8,830 nucleotides of DNA. Origin: an uncultured Collinsella sp. (GTDB lineage: Bacteria; Actinomycetota; Coriobacteriia; Coriobacteriales; Coriobacteriaceae). Numbering within the stretch: position 1 is the stretch's first letter; every line of letters starts with the position of its first letter. Location: assembly GCA_900551365.1 (NCBI GenBank), contig URVZ01000071.1, positions 1-8,830 of the forward strand, read 5' to 3'. Below, piece by piece: positions 6,200 through 8,830 of this stretch. The notes under the pieces were generated by a model. That model did not search any database. It was not told where the DNA came from and saw only the letters and a list, made by a program, of their open reading frames with translations. Position numbers and translations under genes: made by a program.

Positions 6200-7249
6200 C
6201 TAGAGGAACATCATGAACAGCTTGGCCATGACAAAGCTGATGAGTCCGCAGGCGGGGAAGGTGAAGAACCAGGTGAACATCATGTCTTTGACGACGCCGA
6301 AGTTGATGGCCGAAAGGCGCTTGACGGCACCGACGCCCATGATGGCGCAGGTCTTGATGTGTGTGGAGGACACGGGGATGCCGGTAAGGGTGGCAAGCAG
6401 CAGGTTTGCGGCGCCTGCGAGGTCGGCGGAGAAGCCCTGATACTTTTCGAGCTTGACCATGCTCTGGCCGACGGACTTGATGATGCGCTCGCCGCCCACG
6501 CTGGTGCCGATACCCATAGTGGCCGAGCACAGCAGCATAATCCAGATGGGGATGCCTGCATCGCCGACGCTCGTCTGGCCGCTGGCAAAGGCCACGCCTA
6601 AAAAGAGCACGCCGATGAACTTCTGTCCATCCTGCGCGCCGTGCATAAAGCTCATGGCCGCAGCGCTCGCGATCTGAGCGTATTTAAAGAAGACATTGGC
6701 ACGTCGCCTGTTGGCGGCGGCGAAAAGAATCGAGACGAGCTTGCACAGGACCCAGCCCATGACAAAGCCCAGGCCGATGGAGAGCGCCAGACCGTAGATG
6801 ACCTTCATCCACTCGTGGACGTTGACGCTGCTCGCACCGCCGAGGGCGATGGCGGCACCGGTCAGGCCGGCGATAAGGCTGTGGCTTTGCGAGGTGGGGA
6901 TGCCAAAACGCGACGCTGTGGCGCCGTAGACGACGATGGAGAACAGCGCCGCGCATAGGCAGGCGAGCGCCATGGTGCTGTTTCCGCCAAAGTCGACGAT
7001 ATGTGAGATGGTGTTGGCGACGCTCGCGTTAAAGTGCGTCATGATGAGCACGCCGAGGAAGTTGAATGCGGCGCTCATGAGAATGGCGGCGCGGGCGGGC
7101 ATGCAACGCGTAGTGACGCAGGTCGCGATGGCGTTGGGCGCGTCGGTCCATCCGTTGACGAAGATGGCGCCGAGCGCGAGAATCACGGTGACGGCAAGGA
7201 CTGGGTTCGACACAATTTGGCCGAGGAAGGTTGAGAACGTTACGTCCAT
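6200..7249 (-). CDS. pit: PiT family inorganic phosphate transporter
   Basis: Low-affinity phosphate permease, a membrane symporter that usually carries metal phosphate with protons or phosphate with sodium. At 349 residues it is of the short bacterial type with about ten hydrophobic helices. The two inverted PiT repeats are visible: NGWTDAPNA (32-40) with GIPTSQSHS (116-124) in the first half, and HGAQDGQK (203-210) with GGERIIKSVG (252-261) and GIPVSSTH (290-297) in the second. These are the conserved phosphate-site Asp and Ser/Thr-His motifs. The ATG at 7249 has only a weak GAGAAAG upstream; an in-frame stop at 7280-7282 rules out a longer form. A stronger AGGAGG lies further upstream in the leader. 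It heads an operon with the DUF47 partner and provides a second phosphate route beside Pst. Confidence 0.95.
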   Translation of the reverse strand: MDVTFSTFLGQIVSNPVLAVTVILALGAIFVNGWTDAPNAIATCVTTRCMPARAAILMSAAFNFLGVLIMTHFNASVANTISHIVDFGGNSTMALACLCAALFSIVVYGATASRFGIPTSQSHSLIAGLTGAAIALGGASSVNVHEWMKVIYGLALSIGLGFVMGWVLCKLVSILFAAANRRRANVFFKYAQIASAAAMSFMHGAQDGQKFIGVLFLGVAFASGQTSVGDAGIPIWIMLLCSATMGIGTSVGGERIIKSVGQSMVKLEKYQGFSADLAGAANLLLATLTGIPVSSTHIKTCAIMGVGAVKRLSAINFGVVKDMMFTWFFTFPACGLISFVMAKLFMMFL

Positions 7250-7279
7250 ATATGGGCTTTCTCGAAGTTTGCAGACACG

Positions 7280-7311
7280 TTACAAAAACATGATAAATCG
7301 TATCACCTCCT
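7280..7311 (-). promoter_or_regulatory. Strong Shine-Dalgarno and three-codon mini-ORF in the pit leader
   Basis: On the - strand AGGAGGTGA (7311-7303) is followed after 11 nt by ATG TTT TTG TAA (7291-7280), encoding Met-Phe-Leu. The mini-ORF is in frame with pit and ends 30 nt before its ATG. An inverted repeat TGATA-5 nt-TATCA (7291-7305) overlaps the site. This may be a leader-peptide or translation-standby arrangement, or the TATCAT at 7295-7290 may instead be a -10 element. Confidence 0.4.
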
Positions 7312-7368
7312 GCGGGTCTCTTTACCGAGTTCTGATGGGAGAAGTGAACTTTTTGGCACTAAAATTGA

Positions 7369-7374
7369 ATATTA
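7369..7374 (-). promoter_or_regulatory. Candidate -10 for the pit operon
   Basis: TAATAT on the - strand, preceded by GGGC, lies in the only AT-rich patch of the divergent intergenic region. It would give a leader of over 100 nt including the mini-ORF. No good -35 is visible, and TATCAT at 7295-7290 is a competing choice. Confidence 0.3.
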
Positions 7375-7380
7375 GCCCTG

Positions 7381-7409
7381 TTGACCGCGGGTGTTCTTTT
7401 TGCTAACAC
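7381..7409 (+). promoter_or_regulatory. Probable promoter of the small conserved gene at 7500
   Basis: TTGACC (7381-7386, 5 of 6 to TTGACA) is followed after exactly 17 bp by TAACAC (7404-7409), which has an extended -10 TG one base upstream (TGC). Transcription would start near 7416, about 85 nt before the ATG at 7500. The hexamer itself is a weak -10 match. Confidence 0.45.
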
Positions 7410-7499
7410 GCCATGCGGACACGTGCGATTACTACGACACTCCAAAACCACAGTCTGTTCGCTTTACAACATGCAAACATGCGTTCGATAATAGGAGGC

Positions 7500-7838
7500 A
7501 TGGAATATCGACAGACAGATGGCAAAACTCGGCGCGTGCACAAGCAGTATGTGGACGTCGTGGCTCGCATCCTCGCGGGCGGACAGGTCGTGCCGGTCAC
7601 CGTCTGCTGGGTCGACGGTCGTTGCTTTACGATTGACGAGATTGTCTCGACCACTGGGTTTGGCCTGACGGTTCACGGCATCCGTACGGCAACCTATAAG
7701 GTGCGTTTTGGCGGGCACGCGACCGAGTTGTATCTGGAGGACCAGACGCGCGAACGACCAGATGGTTCGCAGGCCCATCTGATGCGTTGGTGGGTGTGGG
7801 CATTCGACCGTACGCTCGAGGGCGAGCGCCGTGGGTAA
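7500..7838 (+). CDS. Small conserved protein of unknown function
   Basis: I cannot name a function. From the ATG at 7500 it has 112 residues, is soluble and basic at the start. The core, KQYVDVVARILAGGQVVPV (15-33) then CWVDGRCFTIDEIV (36-49), YKVRFGGHATELYL (66-79) and RWWVWAF (96-102), alternates in a way that suggests a small beta-rich domain. From memory it resembles short uncharacterised Gram-positive proteins with a YVDV...W.DGR.F.ID...Y.VR..G....L...W.V pattern. The start is uncertain: AGGAGG (7493-7498) is only 1 nt from this ATG, while ATG 7479 and ATG 7413 have no Shine-Dalgarno. The long form from 7413 would have 141 residues. It is divergent from pit and lies 84 bp before the BI-1 gene. 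Confidence 0.75.
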   Translation: MEYRQTDGKTRRVHKQYVDVVARILAGGQVVPVTVCWVDGRCFTIDEIVSTTGFGLTVHGIRTATYKVRFGGHATELYLEDQTRERPDGSQAHLMRWWVWAFDRTLEGERRG

Positions 7839-7856
7839 GGACGTACGGCATTCGGG

Positions 7857-7878
7857 TACAATGACAGGAATCTTGTCA
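7857..7878 (+). promoter_or_regulatory. Candidate promoter and operator of the BI-1 family gene
   Basis: TACAAT (7857-7862, 5 of 6 to TATAAT, preceded by CGGG) is a good -10 without a clear -35. It runs directly into an inverted repeat TGACA-7 nt-TGTCA (7862-7878) that would cover the transcription start. Such a position suits a repressor site, but the arms are only 5 bp. Confidence 0.4.
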
Positions 7879-7886
7879 CCTGCTGC

Positions 7887-7908
7887 GCCGTCTTTCACGG
7901 CACTTTTT
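7887..7908 (+). other. Small leader hairpin with T-run before the BI-1 gene
   Basis: GCCGT (7887-7891) pairs with ACGGC (7897-7901) around the loop CTTTC and is followed by ACTTTTT. It could be a weak terminator or attenuator. The loop CTTTC is also complementary to GAAAG (7909-7913), which overlaps the Shine-Dalgarno of the next gene. Confidence 0.3.
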
Positions 7909-7922
7909 GAAAGGACGAACCT

Positions 7923-8618
7923 ATGAACGATATCCAGGGCTATCAGAACGGCCCCGTCGAGAGCGGCGCAAGCCGCGCCAAGGAGATGTCGCCGCGCGCG
8001 TACAACCTTGTCATGTCTGCCCTGATTTTTTTGGGCTTTTGCGCCATGGGCGTCGGTGCTTACTTTACGAGCACCATGTCGTTTGCGCGCATGATGATGA
8101 GCGGCGCCGCTTTGCCGCTGGTCTTTGGCTCATTTATTTTGACCATCGTCGGCATGGTCATGATGTCGGCCGCCGCCAGCAAGCAGTCCGTGGGCCTGTC
8201 CCTTGTGGGCTACGTAATCTTTGCGAGCACCTTTGGCCTGACCGCGTCGTTTGGCCTTGCCAACTACGACCTGCCCACCATCAACACTGCCTTTATCGCC
8301 ACGGCCGCCATCACCTTTGTCTTTGGCGCCTTGGGCGTGACGTTCCCCAAGTTTTTCCAGCGCGTATATGGCATCGGTTTTGGCATTCTGCTCGCTACTA
8401 TTCTGGTTGAGATCGTGCTGATGTTCATGGGCGTCTCACAGACCATCACCGACCTGATCGTGATCGTGGTGTTCGCCGGCTTTATTGGCTACGACACCTA
8501 TGTTGCCACGACGGTGCCGCCTACGCTGCCCAACGCCGTGCTTATGGCCTCTAACCTGTTCGTGGATATTATCAACGTGTTCCTGCGCATTCTGAACATC
8601 CTCGGCCGTCGCGACTAG
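7923..8618 (+). CDS. Bax inhibitor-1 (TMBIM/YccA/YetJ) family membrane protein
   Basis: Polytopic membrane protein of the BI-1 family; the bacterial member YetJ is a pH-sensitive calcium leak channel, while YccA in E. coli interacts with FtsH. The 231-residue protein has a cytoplasmic N-terminus (1-25) and seven hydrophobic segments (about 27-47, 62-82, 90-111, 120-140, 149-169, 175-193, 205-227). The C-terminal signature GFIGYDTYVATTV then NLFVDIINVFLRILNILGRRD (split at normal spacing) is clear. D191 and D215 are 24 residues apart, the same distance as the di-aspartyl pH sensor pair of YetJ. AAAGGA lies 7 nt upstream of the ATG. It has its own likely promoter and a terminator after it. Which of the family's roles applies here cannot be decided from sequence. 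Confidence 0.93.
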   Translation: MNDIQGYQNGPVESGASRAKEMSPRAYNLVMSALIFLGFCAMGVGAYFTSTMSFARMMMSGAALPLVFGSFILTIVGMVMMSAAASKQSVGLSLVGYVIFASTFGLTASFGLANYDLPTINTAFIATAAITFVFGALGVTFPKFFQRVYGIGFGILLATILVEIVLMFMGVSQTITDLIVIVVFAGFIGYDTYVATTVPPTLPNAVLMASNLFVDIINVFLRILNILGRRD

Positions 8619-8661
8619 TGGCGAATTGCGGCGGTGCTTGCCGTGCGTGCAAATCGATGCG

Positions 8662-8690
8662 AAAGGCGGTCCTTCGGGGCCGTCTTTTTT
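8662..8690 (+). terminator. Intrinsic terminator after the BI-1 gene
   Basis: An 8-bp stem GGCGGTCC (8665-8672) with GGGCCGTC (8677-8684, two G-T pairs) is closed by a stable C(TTCG)G tetraloop. AAA before and six T after (8685-8690) extend the stem. It lies 44 bp after the BI-1 stop. Confidence 0.92.
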
Positions 8691-8703
8691 GTACGCGGCG
8701 GGG

Positions 8704-8709
8704 TATCAT
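8704..8709 (+). promoter_or_regulatory. Candidate -10 for the last gene
   Basis: TATCAT (5 of 6 to TATAAT), preceded by GGGG, lies 14 bp after the terminator and 47 bp before the ATG at 8757. The position where a -35 should be is inside the terminator T-run and shows no match. Confidence 0.4.
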
Positions 8710-8756
8710 GGATGGGAAAAGCCGATAGCGGCAGAGACCGAGAAAGGTGACCACTT

Positions 8757-8830
8757 ATGGCAGACGTCGACAACAGGAACCGTAACCGCAGGTCCAACCG
8801 AGCGGGTCAGCCCAATCCCAAGCGCGAGGC
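8757..8830 (+). CDS. N-terminus of an unidentified basic protein (partial)
   Basis: AAAGGTGA lies 6 nt before the ATG, so the start is credible. The 24 complete codons, MADVDNRNRNRRSNRAGQP and on, encode a hydrophilic, Arg/Asn-rich and probably disordered N-terminal stretch. The reading frame stays open to the edge of the window. No family can be assigned from this much sequence. It has its own promoter-like element and follows a strong terminator, so it begins a new transcription unit. Confidence 0.7.
   Translation, partial: MADVDNRNRNRRSNRAGQPNPKRE

Overview
The window looks like ordinary chromosome from a high-GC Gram-positive bacterium. A SepF/YggT/DivIVA division cluster, AAAGGA-type ribosome binding sites and GC-rich codon use with many ATG starts suggest a gut actinobacterium of the class Coriobacteriia (Collinsella-like). 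That placement is inferred from gene content and style; no rRNA or other phylogenetic marker is present. I see no mobile-element gene, tRNA, rRNA or CRISPR array.

Left part (1-1913, + strand): the end of a pst operon. It holds the last residues of PstA, the complete ATPase PstB, and a PhoU whose two usual metal-binding motifs are altered and which carries an acidic C-terminal tail. A GC-rich hairpin follows phoU. Middle (1964-4579, + strand): yggS (ylmE), sepF (ylmF), yggT (ylmG) and divIVA, the block that follows ftsZ in many Gram-positives, here beside pst instead. It ends in a textbook intrinsic terminator. YggT has no ATG/GTG/TTG start that would give a full-length protein; an ATC codon placed 6 nt after a Shine-Dalgarno is the best candidate start. 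SepF has a long linker rich in Tyr, Asp and Gly.

Right part, - strand (4605-7249): a small FMN nitroreductase with its own terminator, then a 288-bp gene-free stretch, then a low-affinity phosphate transporter (PiT) with its DUF47/PhoU-like partner downstream in the same operon. The gene-free stretch carries a dispersed CCAAAG/CCAAAC motif and a very strong palindrome (26-position arms, one mismatch). Far right, + strand (7380-8830): a small conserved protein of unknown function, a seven-helix Bax inhibitor-1 family membrane protein with a UUCG-loop terminator, and the first 25 codons of a basic protein that runs off the window.

Functionally, the window pairs two phosphate import systems, each with a PhoU-type partner (Pst-PhoU and PiT-DUF47), on either side of a cell-division/polar-growth cluster. 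I found no convincing new defence or mobile system. The points most worth a second look are the ATC start of yggT, the palindromic element at 5393-5503, the diverged PhoU, and the leader of the PiT operon.
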